Notes: generated by a model from the letters alone, not told the origin. Shown: positions 44,754 through 54,462, counted from the first letter of the stretch. The stretch is DNA of 64,000 bases from Burkholderia humptydooensis (GCF_001513745.1 NZ_CP013380.1:2852001-2916000), one strand, 5' to 3'. Translations and numbers: made by a program.

Positions 44754-45998
44754 TCAAATTCGCACGGCGCGGCGCGAACCACCGCGCTCGATCACGATAT
44801 CGAGCGAGCCCGCGGGTGCGGTGCTCAATCGGTCGCGCACGTCGTCGATCGCCGACGGGTCGACGCGCTTGCCGTCGATCTCGACGAGCACGTCGCCGTT
44901 CTCGAGACCGTAGCGGCCGAGGTCCTCCGGCCGGTTGTGGAACAGCTCGACGCGGCCGTCGACGAAGCGGATCGCGATCGTGCGCAGCGGCCGGGAATCG
45001 TCCTGCGTGAAGCCGCTCGCGTCGTAGCAGAACTCCATCGTGCTCGGCACGAACATGTAGCGGTCGAGCCGCGCGAGAAAGTTCATCCCGAGCATGTCGC
45101 CGCCGCCTTCGGCGACGCGCAGGCTGCCGACCGGCCGGCCGTCGAACGACAGCCCGCTCACGAAATGGTCGCGCGACTGGCCGACGCCGTTCGCCGACAT
45201 GCTCGGCACCGCGCCGCCGAGCGGCGTCGCGGCCTTGCGGCTTGCGAGGTACGCGAGCGTCGGCGCGGACGCGATCGAATAGCGCGCGCCGGTATCGAAG
45301 CGGAACATCGCCCACTGATCGCGGAAGTCGACGCTCACGGCGGGCGACTGACCGAAGCTGTCCTGGTACGGGACGCAATGCGCGAAACGCTGCCCGGCGG
45401 GCGGATGGCGCCAGACGGTCAGCGTGCCGCTGCGATTGTCGGCGACCCAGCTCAACTGGCGAAAGATCTCGATGCCGACGATGCCGTCGATCTGCGTGCC
45501 GAACACCTGCGACAGCAACGACAGATCGAGGCCGAGCCAAGGATAGAAGCTCGGCACCTCGTAGCTGCCGAGCGCGATCGGCAGCGGCTGCCACAGGCGC
45601 ACGCGCGCTTGCGGCAGCACGCCGTCCGCGGTCGTCAGGCCTTTTTCGAGCATCGTCCGGTACGCGATCGGAATCTGATCGTCGGTCGACGGCTGCGTGA
45701 TCGACTGCGCGAGCCGATTGTCGATCGCCGTGTGGCTCGCGCCCGTGTCGACGAGAAAGTGATAGGTCTTGCCCGCGATCGCGACGGGCACGACGAACCC
45801 GCTCTTCGGCTTGAACGATACGCTCAGCACGGGCGTGGCGCCGCCGCGCTGCGGCTCGGCGCGCTCGCCGCAACCCGCCGCGAGCAACGCGGCGAAGCAG
45901 ACGAGCGCGACGGCCGCCGACGCGCGCGGCGCGCGGCGGCGGAAGGCGGAGGCGGCGCGACTCGGCGCCGGCGTCGAAGCGAATGCGTGTCGAACCAT
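44754..45998 (-). CDS. Lipoprotein with two retropepsin-like domains and a PDZ domain
   Basis: 414 residues. Signal with lipobox LLAAGC (Cys43). Two aspartic-protease motifs: FLVDTGASHTAID (Asp84) and FRFDTGARYSIA (Asp235), so one chain carries both halves of an aspartyl protease, as in pepsins and unlike the usual single-domain bacterial retropepsins. The C-terminal 75 residues read as a PDZ domain (GRYGLENGDVLVEIDGKRVD). I chose the ATG at 45998; the ribosome site is weak and the frame is open much further upstream but not protein-like. Likely a periplasmic membrane-tethered protease or peptide sensor. Stands alone. Confidence 0.82.
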   Translation of the reverse strand: MVRHAFASTPAPSRAASAFRRRAPRASAAVALVCFAALLAAGCGERAEPQRGGATPVLSVSFKPKSGFVVPVAIAGKTYHFLVDTGASHTAIDNRLAQSITQPSTDDQIPIAYRTMLEKGLTTADGVLPQARVRLWQPLPIALGSYEVPSFYPWLGLDLSLLSQVFGTQIDGIVGIEIFRQLSWVADNRSGTLTVWRHPPAGQRFAHCVPYQDSFGQSPAVSVDFRDQWAMFRFDTGARYSIASAPTLAYLASRKAATPLGGAVPSMSANGVGQSRDHFVSGLSFDGRPVGSLRVAEGGGDMLGMNFLARLDRYMFVPSTMEFCYDASGFTQDDSRPLRTIAIRFVDGRVELFHNRPEDLGRYGLENGDVLVEIDGKRVDPSAIDDVRDRLSTAPAGSLDIVIERGGSRRAVRI

Positions 45999-46515
45999 GG
46001 ATGACGGATGCGTGATGCGAAGTGAAGGTGGACGGAGATTGCGTGAGGCGACGGATCGCGACGGATCGCTTCGGATGCCGCCTGCCGCGCTGCGCGGGCA
46101 ATGCGCGTCCGCTCGATGAAAACCATATGTAAGGATCGACGATTCTATAGAAACGCGCCGCCGCGCGTTGTCGACTTTTGTTCGCCGGCTTGCGCGGGTT
46201 CTCCGCATCGAAGCCGGCATTTGACGCGTGCGGCAACGCGTCGTGACGTTCGATGCGCGGACAGACGCACATTCGACGCCGCCACGAGTTCGATCGATAT
46301 CGGTCGATATGGGCCCCGCATGTTCGCCCGCGCCCGCGTCGCGCGCAAATTCCCTTGCGCGAAATCGATAGCAGAACAAAGTTGAAGCCGGCCATTGACC
46401 CCGTCCGCGCGCGCCGACGATGATGGCAGCGGATGCGCGACGTGGCCGCGCAATCGCGGATTACGCCGCGGCGCGCCGCATCGCGCGCAAGAACCGCATC
46501 GACCGACAAAGCCAC
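45999..46515. other. Divergent intergenic region
   Basis: About 520 bp between the lipoprotein gene (minus) and the broken sulfonate-binding protein gene (plus). No gene is supported. TATAGAA near 46147 is the most promoter-like AT-rich element; no operator recognised. Confidence 0.35.
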
Positions 46516-47539
46516 ATGACCGCTCACGACACGCGCCGCACCACCCCTTCCCCATCCGCGCGCGACGGCGCGCGACGCTCGCTGCTGAAAGCCGCAGGCG
46601 CTGCCGCACTTGCCGCGCCACTGTTGGGCAGCCTCGCCGCGCTATCGGCGAGCGGCGCCGCACACGCGCAACGCAGCGCGAAGACGCTGCGTATCGGCTA
46701 TCAGAAGTACGGCAACTTCGTCGTGCTGAAAGCGCGCGGCTCGCTCGAGAAACGGCTCGCCGATCAGCATGTGTCGGTCCAGTGGATCGAGTTTCCGGGC
46801 GGCCCGCAACTGCTCGAAGGCCTGAACGCCGGCGCGATCGACGTCGGCACGGTCGGCGAGACGCCGCCTGTGTTCGCGCTCGCCGGCGGTGTCGATTTCG
46901 TCTACGTCGGCAGCGAGCCGCCCGCGCCGCAGGGCGAAGCGATCGTCGTGCCGCACGATTCGCCGATTCGCGCCGTCGCCGATCTGCGCGGCAGGAAGAT
47001 CGCGCTCAACAAGGGCTCGAACGTTCATTATCTGCTCGTCAACGCGCTGCAGCGCGCGAAGGTCGATTACCGCGACGTCACGCCCGTCTATCTCGCGCCC
47101 GCCGACGCGCGCGCGGCCTTCGCGCAGCGCGGCGTCGACGCCTGGGTGATTTGGGATCCTTATCTTGCGGCGATCGAGCGTCAGGCGAACGCGCGCGATC
47201 GCAAACGGCAACGGGCTCGTGAACAACACGCAGTACTATCTCGCGAGCCGGAAGTTCGCCGAAGCCGAGCCGCAACTCGTGCGCGCGCTGCTCGACGAAG
47301 TCGGTGCGGTCGATCGCTGGGCGCGCGCGAACATCGCCACGGTCGCCGCGCAACTATCGCCGCTCGTCGGCCTCGACACGGGCACGCTCGAGCATGCGTT
47401 GAAACGCGCGAGCTACGGCGTTCAACCGATCGACGATGCGACGCTCGCGTATCAGCAGCAGATCGCCGATACGTTCGCCGCCCTCAAGCTGATTCCGCGC
47501 AAGATCGACGTTGCCGCCGCGCGCTGGCAAGCGGCATAG
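46516..47539 (+). pseudogene. ssuA: Aliphatic sulfonate-binding protein gene with a frameshift
   Basis: From the ATG at 46516 the frame encodes a twin-arginine-like signal region (DGARRSLLKAAGAAALAAPL), then the SsuA core (LRIGYQKYGNFVVLKARGSL, VQWIEFPGGPQLLEGLNAGA, TVGETPPVFALAGG, DAWVIWDPYLAAIERQ). At about 47190-47200, after QANAR, the meaning moves to the frame two bases on, where IANGNGLVNNTQYYLASRKF and the C-terminal domain continue to a TAG at 47537-47539. A 2-bp loss (or 1-bp gain) explains it. Without the shift the protein would be about 340 residues. No ssuD, ssuC or ssuB follows, so the operon is broken here as well. Confidence 0.8.
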
Positions 47540-47693
47540 GCGCTCGCGCATCGCAATCTCGCGGGCAAAGCGCCGAGCCTCGGCCGGCTGTCGCGGGCGA
47601 GCCGCTGACGATCAATCGGTTGCTCTCGGGCGGCCGATCACGGCACTACCGCAACGACGGATTCCCCGGCGCGCGCGACACGCGTGCCGTCCG

Positions 47694-48149
47694 TCAATTC
47701 GCACTGCCCTCGCCAAGTTCGGGCGCGCGATCGTCCCTGCCTGCCTCGATCACGCCACCGACGACGGATGCGCCCCAGGATTCAGGGCTGCTCCAGAACA
47801 CGTTGTGCTGAAACCGGCGGCGCGCCCGCGCATGCGGCTTCGCACCAATCGGGCCGATCCGCTCGCGCGACTCGACCTGTCGCCCGCATCCCCGCAACCG
47901 CTCGACGATCGCGGCAAGCGTGCCGTCCGCAGACCATTCGTCGAAACGACGGCGGCAAGTCGGCGACGACGGATAGCGGCGCGGCAATGCGGCCCAGCAT
48001 TCGCCGGTCGCGAGCACCCACAGCACTGCGTTCACGACCGCGCGCGCCTGCGCCCGCGGTCGGCCGCAACGCGTGTTGCGCGCCGGCTGGGCGGAGAGCA
48101 ATTCCTCGATACGCGCCCATTCGTCATCGCTCAACTCTTCGAACTGCAT
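47694..48149 (-). CDS. IS5-type transposase N-terminal domain protein (DUF4096-like)
   Basis: 151 residues starting MQFEELSDDEWARIEELLSA, followed by GRPRAQARAVVNAVLWVLAT and the WAALPRRYPSSPTCRRRFDE segment: the DNA-binding first part of IS5-family (ISL2-type) transposases. The DDE catalytic half is absent and no terminal inverted repeats were found, so it is a fragment or a domesticated stand-alone domain. Its last 60 residues look unrelated and low in complexity. Located just after the broken sulfonate gene, which suggests a rearrangement. Confidence 0.7.
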   Translation of the reverse strand: MQFEELSDDEWARIEELLSAQPARNTRCGRPRAQARAVVNAVLWVLATGECWAALPRRYPSSPTCRRRFDEWSADGTLAAIVERLRGCGRQVESRERIGPIGAKPHARARRRFQHNVFWSSPESWGASVVGGVIEAGRDDRAPELGEGSAN

Positions 48150-48577
48150 CGTCGGCCCTCTTCGAGAAATCGGCGCGAACGCGCACGCACGCGGCATGCA
48201 CGACGCCGATGAAACGTGTGTCGACCGCGGCAAGCGGCGTCATGCCGACGCCGAATGAAACGCCCACAACGTACTGGCGAAAAGCCGCACGATACACGAA
48301 CCCTCTTCCCCGGATAAATACATTGTTGTTCTAAGTAAATCTCAGGATTCCGACTCGATTCCGCGGCGGGACGCAGTTGGGCGAACACGTTCGTTCGCGC
48401 GCTCCGGATTCGGCGATCCGTTCGAGCGCCGCCGGCGCGGGACGATTCGATTGGTGCGCAATATTACACGCGGGCCGCGAGAAATCCAACGCTGTCAAAA
48501 TCGACAGGGTGCGGCGGCGCATCAACCGCGCGACAGACATCGCACGCGAACCCCACGCCGGCGGCCCGCGCGTCGCA
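48150..48577. other. Gene-free stretch between the transposase-like gene and serA
   Basis: About 430 bp. AT-rich between 48310 and 48350 (ATAAATACATTGTTGTTC), the likely promoter region for the minus-strand transposase-like gene. No supported gene. Confidence 0.4.
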
Positions 48578-49783
48578 TCATGCGCTGCGAAGCAGCCGGC
48601 TGCGCGTAAATGCGCGGTTGCCGCTCAGCTTGTCGAGAAACGCATCGGACGGCACGCGGTCGAGATCGGTCACCACGTAGCCGATATCGCCGCGCGTTTG
48701 CAGATGTTGCGCGACGACGTTCGCGCCCTCTTGCGCGAGCAGCGTGTTGAGCCCCGCGAGCACGCCCGGCGTATTGCCGTGCACGTTCAAGAGCCGCGCA
48801 GCCGACGTGCATTCGCCCGGGCTCACCTGCGGGAAATTGACGGCGCCCGCGGTATCGCCTCGCGTCAGGAATGCGACGAGCTTCGACGACACCTCCGCGC
48901 CGATGTTCTCCTGCGCTTCCTGCGTACTGCCGCCGATATGCGGCGTGAGGATCACGTTCGGCAGCCCTTGCAGCACGGATTCGAAGCGGTCCGCATTGCT
49001 CTTCGGCTCGCGCGGGAACACGTCGATCGCCGCGCCGCTCAGGCGCTTCTGCACGAGCGCATCGCGCAGCGCATCGATATCGACGACGGTGCCGCGCGAC
49101 GCATTGATCAGGATTGCATTCGATTTGAACTGCGCGAGGGCGCTCGCGTCGATCATGTTGTGCGTCGAGGCGTTCGCGGGCACGTGCAGCGTGACGACGT
49201 CCGCGATCGCGATCGCTTCGCCGAGCGAGCGCGCCGGCTGAGCGGAACCGAGCGACAGCTTCGCTTGCACGTCGTAATAGACGACCTTCATGCCGAGCGC
49301 CTCGGCAAGCACGCCGACTTGCGCGCCGATATTGCCGTAGCCGATGATCGCGATCGTCTTGCCGCGCGCCTCGAACGATCCGCCCGCGCCTTTCGCCCAT
49401 TCTCCCGCATGCGCGAGGACGCTCTTCTCCGGTACGCGCCGCAGCAGCAGGATCGCCTCGGCGATCACGAGTTCCGCGACCGATCGCGTATTCGAGAACG
49501 GCGCGTTGAACACCGGAATGCCGTGATGCGCGGCAGCCGGCAAATCGACTTGCGACGTGCCGATGCAGAAGCATCCGATCGCGAGCAGATGGCGCGCGGC
49601 GTCGATCTCGTCGCGCATCAGATGCGTCGCGGAGCGAATGCCGACCAATTGATGCTGCTGCAGCGCGCGCCGCAGTTCGTCGCCGGCGAGCGCGCCCTTG
49701 CGCCGCTCGATGTCGACGTTCGCGTCGGCGAAATGCCGGGACGCGCTGTCGTGAATATTTTCGAGGAGGAGAACGGAAGTCAT
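48578..49783 (-). CDS. serA: D-3-phosphoglycerate dehydrogenase
   Basis: 401 residues, close to the 410 of E. coli SerA and highly similar by eye: AIGCFCIGTSQVDL, GIPVFNAPFSNTRSVAELVI, NAD motif GYGNIGAQVG, INASRGTVVDIDALRDAL and TPHIGGSTQEAQENIG with the catalytic His. A C-terminal ACT domain (NVHGNTPGVLAGLNTLLAQE) indicates feedback inhibition by serine. It catalyses the first step of serine biosynthesis. The ATG at 49783 follows GGAGGAG-type purines (minus strand near the start is ambiguous); longer frames upstream are not conserved. Stands alone. Confidence 0.93.
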   Translation of the reverse strand: MTSVLLLENIHDSASRHFADANVDIERRKGALAGDELRRALQQHQLVGIRSATHLMRDEIDAARHLLAIGCFCIGTSQVDLPAAAHHGIPVFNAPFSNTRSVAELVIAEAILLLRRVPEKSVLAHAGEWAKGAGGSFEARGKTIAIIGYGNIGAQVGVLAEALGMKVVYYDVQAKLSLGSAQPARSLGEAIAIADVVTLHVPANASTHNMIDASALAQFKSNAILINASRGTVVDIDALRDALVQKRLSGAAIDVFPREPKSNADRFESVLQGLPNVILTPHIGGSTQEAQENIGAEVSSKLVAFLTRGDTAGAVNFPQVSPGECTSAARLLNVHGNTPGVLAGLNTLLAQEGANVVAQHLQTRGDIGYVVTDLDRVPSDAFLDKLSGNRAFTRSRLLRSA

Positions 49784-50091
49784 GTTGTCCAGCGTGATGG
49801 TCGAATCGAAGCGGAAGCCGGAAATCCCGGCAAGGTACGCAAGCGCCGCTATGCGGCGTTCGCGCCGATCGCACGGCGCGCGATGCATGCCGCGTTGCCG
49901 TTCAAAAATCGTATGCCTGGCGGGAGCGCAGCACAAGCCGGCCGGCACGTCCTGCTGTGCGTGGGGAATTGCGACTTGATATCGCTGAAGGAATGCCTGT
50001 GTAGTGTCGCAAAATTGCGTCGGCACATGCGAACATCCCTGCTGCCAGCAGGTGTACCCGCATTGCGCGATGCGCGCCCGGAAGGCGCGTT
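49784..50091. other. serA upstream region
   Basis: About 310 bp between serA and the AraC gene, both on the minus strand. No supported gene and no operator recognised; it must hold the serA promoter. Confidence 0.35.
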
Positions 50092-51135
50092 TCACATCCG
50101 GCGCCGGCCGCTCGGCGACGTGCCGGTCCAGCGCCGAAACGCACGGCTGAAGTTGGCTCGATCCGTATAGCCGACGCGCGCCGCGATCTCCTCGACCGTC
50201 AGTTGCGTACCCTCGAGCAGGCGCAGCGCATCGCGCAGCCGGATCTCGTCGAGCAGCGCCGAATACGTCGTGCCGTAGTCGCTCAGCTTGCGCTTGAGCG
50301 TGCGCTCGGAGAGATGCAACTCGCGCGCGAGCGCATCGAGCGACGGATAGCCGTCGCTGCCGCGTATCAGCAGATTGCGCACGCGCTCGACGATGCTCTC
50401 CGCATAGCCGAGCCGCGCGAGTTCCGCCTCACACTGCTGGACGATCATCTGCGCCGTGTGCGCATTCGCGGTCTTGATCGGCTCGTCGAGCAGCGCGGCC
50501 TCGCAACGGATCTGATTGGCGGGCGCACCGAAATGGCAGCGCGGCAGACGGTCACGATAGCGCGCGAAATAAGGCGGCTCGGGCCACTCGAAGCATAGCT
50601 CGGCGTTCGACTTCATCGTCTTGTCATGCGACGGTGTCAGCAGCGAGTTGAACAGGATCGCCGTCTCGACCATGAAGTTCTCGACGGCGAACTGCCGCAG
50701 CCTGCCGAGCGGAAACGCTTCGAGGATGTCGATCTGCACTGTATGCTCGAGTTCCGTCAGCCGCACCGAAAAGAACGGCACGCGCGTCGGCAGATAACGG
50801 ATGCCGAGCTGGATCGCCTCGCCGAGCGTGGCGCAGCTCATCAGGCCGAAGCCGATGAGCCCCGACTTCGTCAGGCTGCTTCGCAAGCCGATCTCGACCG
50901 CGATCGACGGATCGTTCGTCATCCCGATCAAATTGAACACGATTGCCGCCTGCTGCAACGGCGTGATGCGCGTGTCCGGCTCCTCGAGCTTCGCGCGCGT
51001 GACACCCGTGTTCGCGAGAAGGTCCGCATCGGCGATGCCGCGCTCTTCCGCGAGCATCAGCATGAAGAGCGCGTAGGCGGACGATACGGTCGCCTTGTTC
51101 AATTGCCTCGTGGGGTCCGGAACAGACATGGCCAT
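50092..51135 (-). CDS. AraC-family regulator, divergent from the desaturase gene
   Basis: 347 residues. N-terminal ligand domain of the arabinose-binding/ArgR-like class (DTRITPLQQAAIVFNLIG, SGLIGFGLMSCATLGEAIQL) and C-terminal double HTH (SLDALARELHLSERTLKRKL, then TVEEIAARVGYTDRANFSRA, FRRWTGTSP). GGAG 7 nt before the ATG at 51135 decides the start. It probably activates the divergent desaturase gene through the two direct repeats in the 185-bp intergenic region. The domain set resembles regulators of alkane or lipid genes. Confidence 0.92.
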   Translation of the reverse strand: MAMSVPDPTRQLNKATVSSAYALFMLMLAEERGIADADLLANTGVTRAKLEEPDTRITPLQQAAIVFNLIGMTNDPSIAVEIGLRSSLTKSGLIGFGLMSCATLGEAIQLGIRYLPTRVPFFSVRLTELEHTVQIDILEAFPLGRLRQFAVENFMVETAILFNSLLTPSHDKTMKSNAELCFEWPEPPYFARYRDRLPRCHFGAPANQIRCEAALLDEPIKTANAHTAQMIVQQCEAELARLGYAESIVERVRNLLIRGSDGYPSLDALARELHLSERTLKRKLSDYGTTYSALLDEIRLRDALRLLEGTQLTVEEIAARVGYTDRANFSRAFRRWTGTSPSGRRRM

Positions 51136-51176
51136 GCTTCGACTCCGTGCAGTGACCGGCCGATTATAGCGACGGA

Positions 51177-51223
51177 TGGCCTCAGATGACACATCGCAAT
51201 GCCGCAAATTGGCCTCAAATGAC
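51177..51223 (+). promoter_or_regulatory. AraC-type direct repeats between regulator and desaturase
   Basis: TGGCCTCAGATGAC (51177-51190) and TGGCCTCAAATGAC (51210-51223) differ at one base and start 33 bp apart, about three helix turns, so both face the same side of the DNA. TTGGCA follows 8 bp downstream (51231-51236) and could be the -35 of the desaturase promoter. This is the usual form of an AraC activator site. Confidence 0.65.
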
Positions 51224-51320
51224 TCGCTCTTTGGCACAACCGGCTATCACGGCGAAGATGCGGACGGCTCTAAGATGATCTCATCGGCAAACCGCCGATT
51301 TCAGGGAACGGATTCGAACA

Positions 51321-52394
51321 ATGAACAAGACTTTGCGCTTCAAGAATGACGCGGAGAAGGTCGCGTATGTCCGCAACGAGGTCAACGCCGCGAGCGATGC
51401 GCTGCGCGCGCAATATCCGTTGCTCGACCACCAGAATCTGATCGGCGCGGCCGTGATGGCGCTGTGCGTCGCGACGCTGCTCGGCGGCGCGTATCTGTAC
51501 GCGACGGGCATGATCGCGTGGTACATCGCGCTGCCGATCGCGACGCTCGCGACGTCGCTGATCCACGAGCTCGAGCATGATCTGATCCACTTGATGTACT
51601 TCAAGAAGACGCCGTGGGCTTATCACCTGATGATGACGCTCTGCTGGCTCACCCGGCCCGGCACGATCAATCCGTGGACGCGCCGCCGGATGCATCTGCA
51701 CCATCACAAGGTGTCGGGCGGCGAATCCGATCTCGAAGAGTACGGAATCACCAATGGCGAGCGCTGGGGCCTGAAGCGTCTGCTGATGCTCGCGGACGGC
51801 ATGCTCGCCGTCGCGCTGCGCCCGCTCGGCATGCGCCGCAAAGTGTTGCAGTACGTCGCCGCGCAGCCCGCGCAGGAACGCGCCGATCGGGTGCGGCTGC
51901 GCATCGAGCAGCTCATGTCGTACATGCCGGTCGGCCACGTCTACTACGTGCTGTGGCATGCGTTCATCGCCTATCACGTCGGACTCTTCACACTGCACGC
52001 GCTCGGCTACCAGCCGGACGTGCCGGCGCTCGCCCAGCAGGCGATGCATGTCGTCGACTTCCTCGCGGTGACATGGCTCGGGCCGAACTTCGTGCGCAGC
52101 TTCTGCATCAACTTCATCAGCTCGAACATGCACTACTACGGCGACATCGATTCGCGCAACGTCATTCAGCAGACGCAAGTGCTGAATCCGTGGTGGCTGC
52201 TCCCGGTGCAATTGTTCTGCTTCAACTTCGGCAGCACGCATGCGATTCACCACTTCGTCGTGCGCGATCCGTTCTACATTCGGCAATTGACCGCGAAGCG
52301 GGCGCACGCGGCAATGCGCGCGGTCGGCGTGCGCTTCAACGACATCGGCACGTTCCGACGCGCGAACCGCTGGAACGAGACGCGCGTCGCGTGA
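51321..52394 (+). CDS. Membrane fatty acid desaturase/hydroxylase
   Basis: 357 residues with four or more membrane segments and the three histidine boxes of the di-iron membrane family: HELEHDLIH, HLHHH and HAIHH. Such enzymes desaturate or hydroxylate acyl chains in the membrane using oxygen. GGGAACGGATTC precedes the ATG (GGAA about 10 nt away). Transcribed divergently from the AraC gene and separated from the next, convergent gene by a hairpin terminator. No ferredoxin or reductase gene is adjacent. Confidence 0.88.
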   Translation: MNKTLRFKNDAEKVAYVRNEVNAASDALRAQYPLLDHQNLIGAAVMALCVATLLGGAYLYATGMIAWYIALPIATLATSLIHELEHDLIHLMYFKKTPWAYHLMMTLCWLTRPGTINPWTRRRMHLHHHKVSGGESDLEEYGITNGERWGLKRLLMLADGMLAVALRPLGMRRKVLQYVAAQPAQERADRVRLRIEQLMSYMPVGHVYYVLWHAFIAYHVGLFTLHALGYQPDVPALAQQAMHVVDFLAVTWLGPNFVRSFCINFISSNMHYYGDIDSRNVIQQTQVLNPWWLLPVQLFCFNFGSTHAIHHFVVRDPFYIRQLTAKRAHAAMRAVGVRFNDIGTFRRANRWNETRVA

Positions 52395-52477
52395 TGCGCA
52401 CGGACGGCGACACGAGGCCGAGTCGTCGCGCCTCGTCGCGCCGTCATCGGTCTGCTCGTCGATCGCTCGAAAAAGAA

Positions 52478-52503
52478 CGCTGCCGAACAATTGTTCGGCA
52501 GCG
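52478..52503. terminator. Bidirectional terminator between desaturase and M24 peptidase
   Basis: CGCTGCCGAACAA and TTGTTCGGCAGCG make a perfect 13-bp inverted repeat (26-bp palindrome), preceded by AAAAAG and followed by CCCTTTT. The two flanking genes converge on it, so it should end both transcripts. Confidence 0.75.
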
Positions 52504-52549
52504 CCCTTTTCGCCATGCGGCGCGCACCCGGCCGCGCACTGGTTTGTCG

Positions 52550-54400
52550 TTACAGCAGCGGACAATCCGTCACGTGCGTCCCTCGCTCGACGCACAACCG
52601 CTCGTAGTCACGCAGATAAGCGCGCTCGTCGTCGGTGAGCAGATCGACATCGACAAGATCCCAGTCGTAGCCGACGGTCACGAGGTTCTCGAACTCCATC
52701 ATGCCCGGCTCCCGTTCGCTCGGGTGGATCACGACGATGTTCTCGATGCGCACGCCGCCCTTGCCCGGCAAATAGATGCCCGGCTCCACCGAAATCACGG
52801 CGTTCGGCACGAGGCCATATTGGGCGCCCAGGTTGAACCGCACGCCGCCTTCGTGCACGTGAATACCGATCCCGTGCCCGGTGCCGTGGTTGTAGTCGTA
52901 GCCGTGCTCGCGGCAGACGCCGCGCACGGCGGCGTCGACGTCCGCGCCCGTTGCCGCTTCCGGAAAGCGCGTAACGAGCCCCTTGATGCACGCCTTCAGC
53001 GCGACCGTGTAGATCTCGCGCTGCCACGGCTGCGGCCGCGTATCGGCGCGCGTGCGGCGCAACACGACGCGCGTGCAGTCGGTCGCGAAACCGCCGTCGA
53101 AGTAAGCGCCGCTATCGAGCAGCACCAGTTCGCCTTCAGTCAGATCGACGTCGGGGCTCACCGCCGTATAGTGCGCGGACGCGCTGTTCGCCCCGTTCGC
53201 CGCGACCGTCGTGAAGCTCAGCGCCACGGCCGAACGCGCGGCGTATGCGTCGCTGATCACGTGCGCGAGATCGTATTCGGAGTGCCGCTTGCCAGGCTCG
53301 CCCGTCTTCGCCCAGCGCATCGCCTCGGCAATCGCCTCGGAACTGCGCGCGAACGCATCGCGGAACTGGCCGAGCACCTCCGGCGTCTTGCTCACGCGCA
53401 TTGCTTCCACCGGGTTGTAGTCGACATGACGGGCGTCGGGCCATACGCTGCGCACCGTGTCGGGTAGCGCGCAGTTGACCGCCTGGAAACCGTAGCATAT
53501 GTGCTCGACGTCGAACTGCGCGAGAAAGCGCTCGAGCGCGGCGGCGTCGTTGCGGATCACGTGCAGCGCCGGATACGAGTCGATCTGTACCGGACAGCGA
53601 TCGAAGCCCTCCGGCAGGAACAGCGCGACCGCTTCGCCGACGACGAACAGAAAGCCGACATGCGACGAGGCATACGGCAGATGGTAGCCACGACTATTCA
53701 ACAGATAGCTCAGATCGTCCGCTGCGCAGGTCACGAACGCGACCTTCGCGCGCGGTCCGCCGAGATGCTCGCCAATCCGCTTGTTCAGCGTCGCGATGTT
53801 CTCCGCGATGCCGACGCCCGTCACCGATCGCGGCAACTCGAAGATCGGTCGCTCGACGCGCCAGCCTGGCAGCGCGATCGCCTTGTCGATCTCGCGGCCG
53901 GCGAGGCTCGACCATTGCAACCCGGCGCGCTCCGTTTGCGCAAACAGGCACGCGCGCTGAGCGACGCTCATGCGCGGCGCATCGTAGCCGACGCGGCCGA
54001 TGTCGGCCGCATGGGTCGCGAGCCAGTCGCCGATCGCCGGCCACATCGCAACGTTGAGCTCCAGTTTCTCGACGCGCACGAGTGCCGGATCGCACTGATT
54101 CTCCGCCTGCAGATGGTAGCGGCCGTCGACGAACAACACGAATTGCGGCGTGCCGATCCGCTTCGCGGCCGCCACGCTCAGAAACACACCGGAGCCGACC
54201 GACCCGTCGAATCCGGACAACGCGTAGCGCGGATTATTGCAGCGCGGCAACCATTCCGAGATGTACTCGTCCTGCGACGTGATCACGAGCGCGTCGAGTT
54301 GCAACGCGTCGATCAGGCGCGAGAGGCCCGCGTGCGTGTCGACAACCGATGCGTTGTATCGTGCGAGGTCGGTGAAACTGTATTTCAGTTGGTCGATCAT
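52550..54400 (-). CDS. M24 aminopeptidase P-like metallopeptidase (three-domain type)
   Basis: 616 residues: two creatinase-like N-terminal domains (about 1-310) then the pita-bread catalytic domain. Metal ligands are visible in VLLDSGAYFDGGFATDCTRV (two Asp), GTGHGIG (His), SVEPGIY (Glu) and RIENIVV (Glu). The three-domain form matches eukaryote-like XPNPEP1 and its bacterial homologues, which remove an N-terminal residue before proline in the cytoplasm. Start ATG at 54400 sits about 60 nt downstream of the promoter at 54463-54491. Confidence 0.92.
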   Translation of the reverse strand: MIDQLKYSFTDLARYNASVVDTHAGLSRLIDALQLDALVITSQDEYISEWLPRCNNPRYALSGFDGSVGSGVFLSVAAAKRIGTPQFVLFVDGRYHLQAENQCDPALVRVEKLELNVAMWPAIGDWLATHAADIGRVGYDAPRMSVAQRACLFAQTERAGLQWSSLAGREIDKAIALPGWRVERPIFELPRSVTGVGIAENIATLNKRIGEHLGGPRAKVAFVTCAADDLSYLLNSRGYHLPYASSHVGFLFVVGEAVALFLPEGFDRCPVQIDSYPALHVIRNDAAALERFLAQFDVEHICYGFQAVNCALPDTVRSVWPDARHVDYNPVEAMRVSKTPEVLGQFRDAFARSSEAIAEAMRWAKTGEPGKRHSEYDLAHVISDAYAARSAVALSFTTVAANGANSASAHYTAVSPDVDLTEGELVLLDSGAYFDGGFATDCTRVVLRRTRADTRPQPWQREIYTVALKACIKGLVTRFPEAATGADVDAAVRGVCREHGYDYNHGTGHGIGIHVHEGGVRFNLGAQYGLVPNAVISVEPGIYLPGKGGVRIENIVVIHPSEREPGMMEFENLVTVGYDWDLVDVDLLTDDERAYLRDYERLCVERGTHVTDCPLL

Positions 54401-54462
54401 CGGATGTCCAGATTGATGTCAATAAGCGCACGCAGCCGTTTGTTGGCGGCCGGCTGCAGAAA

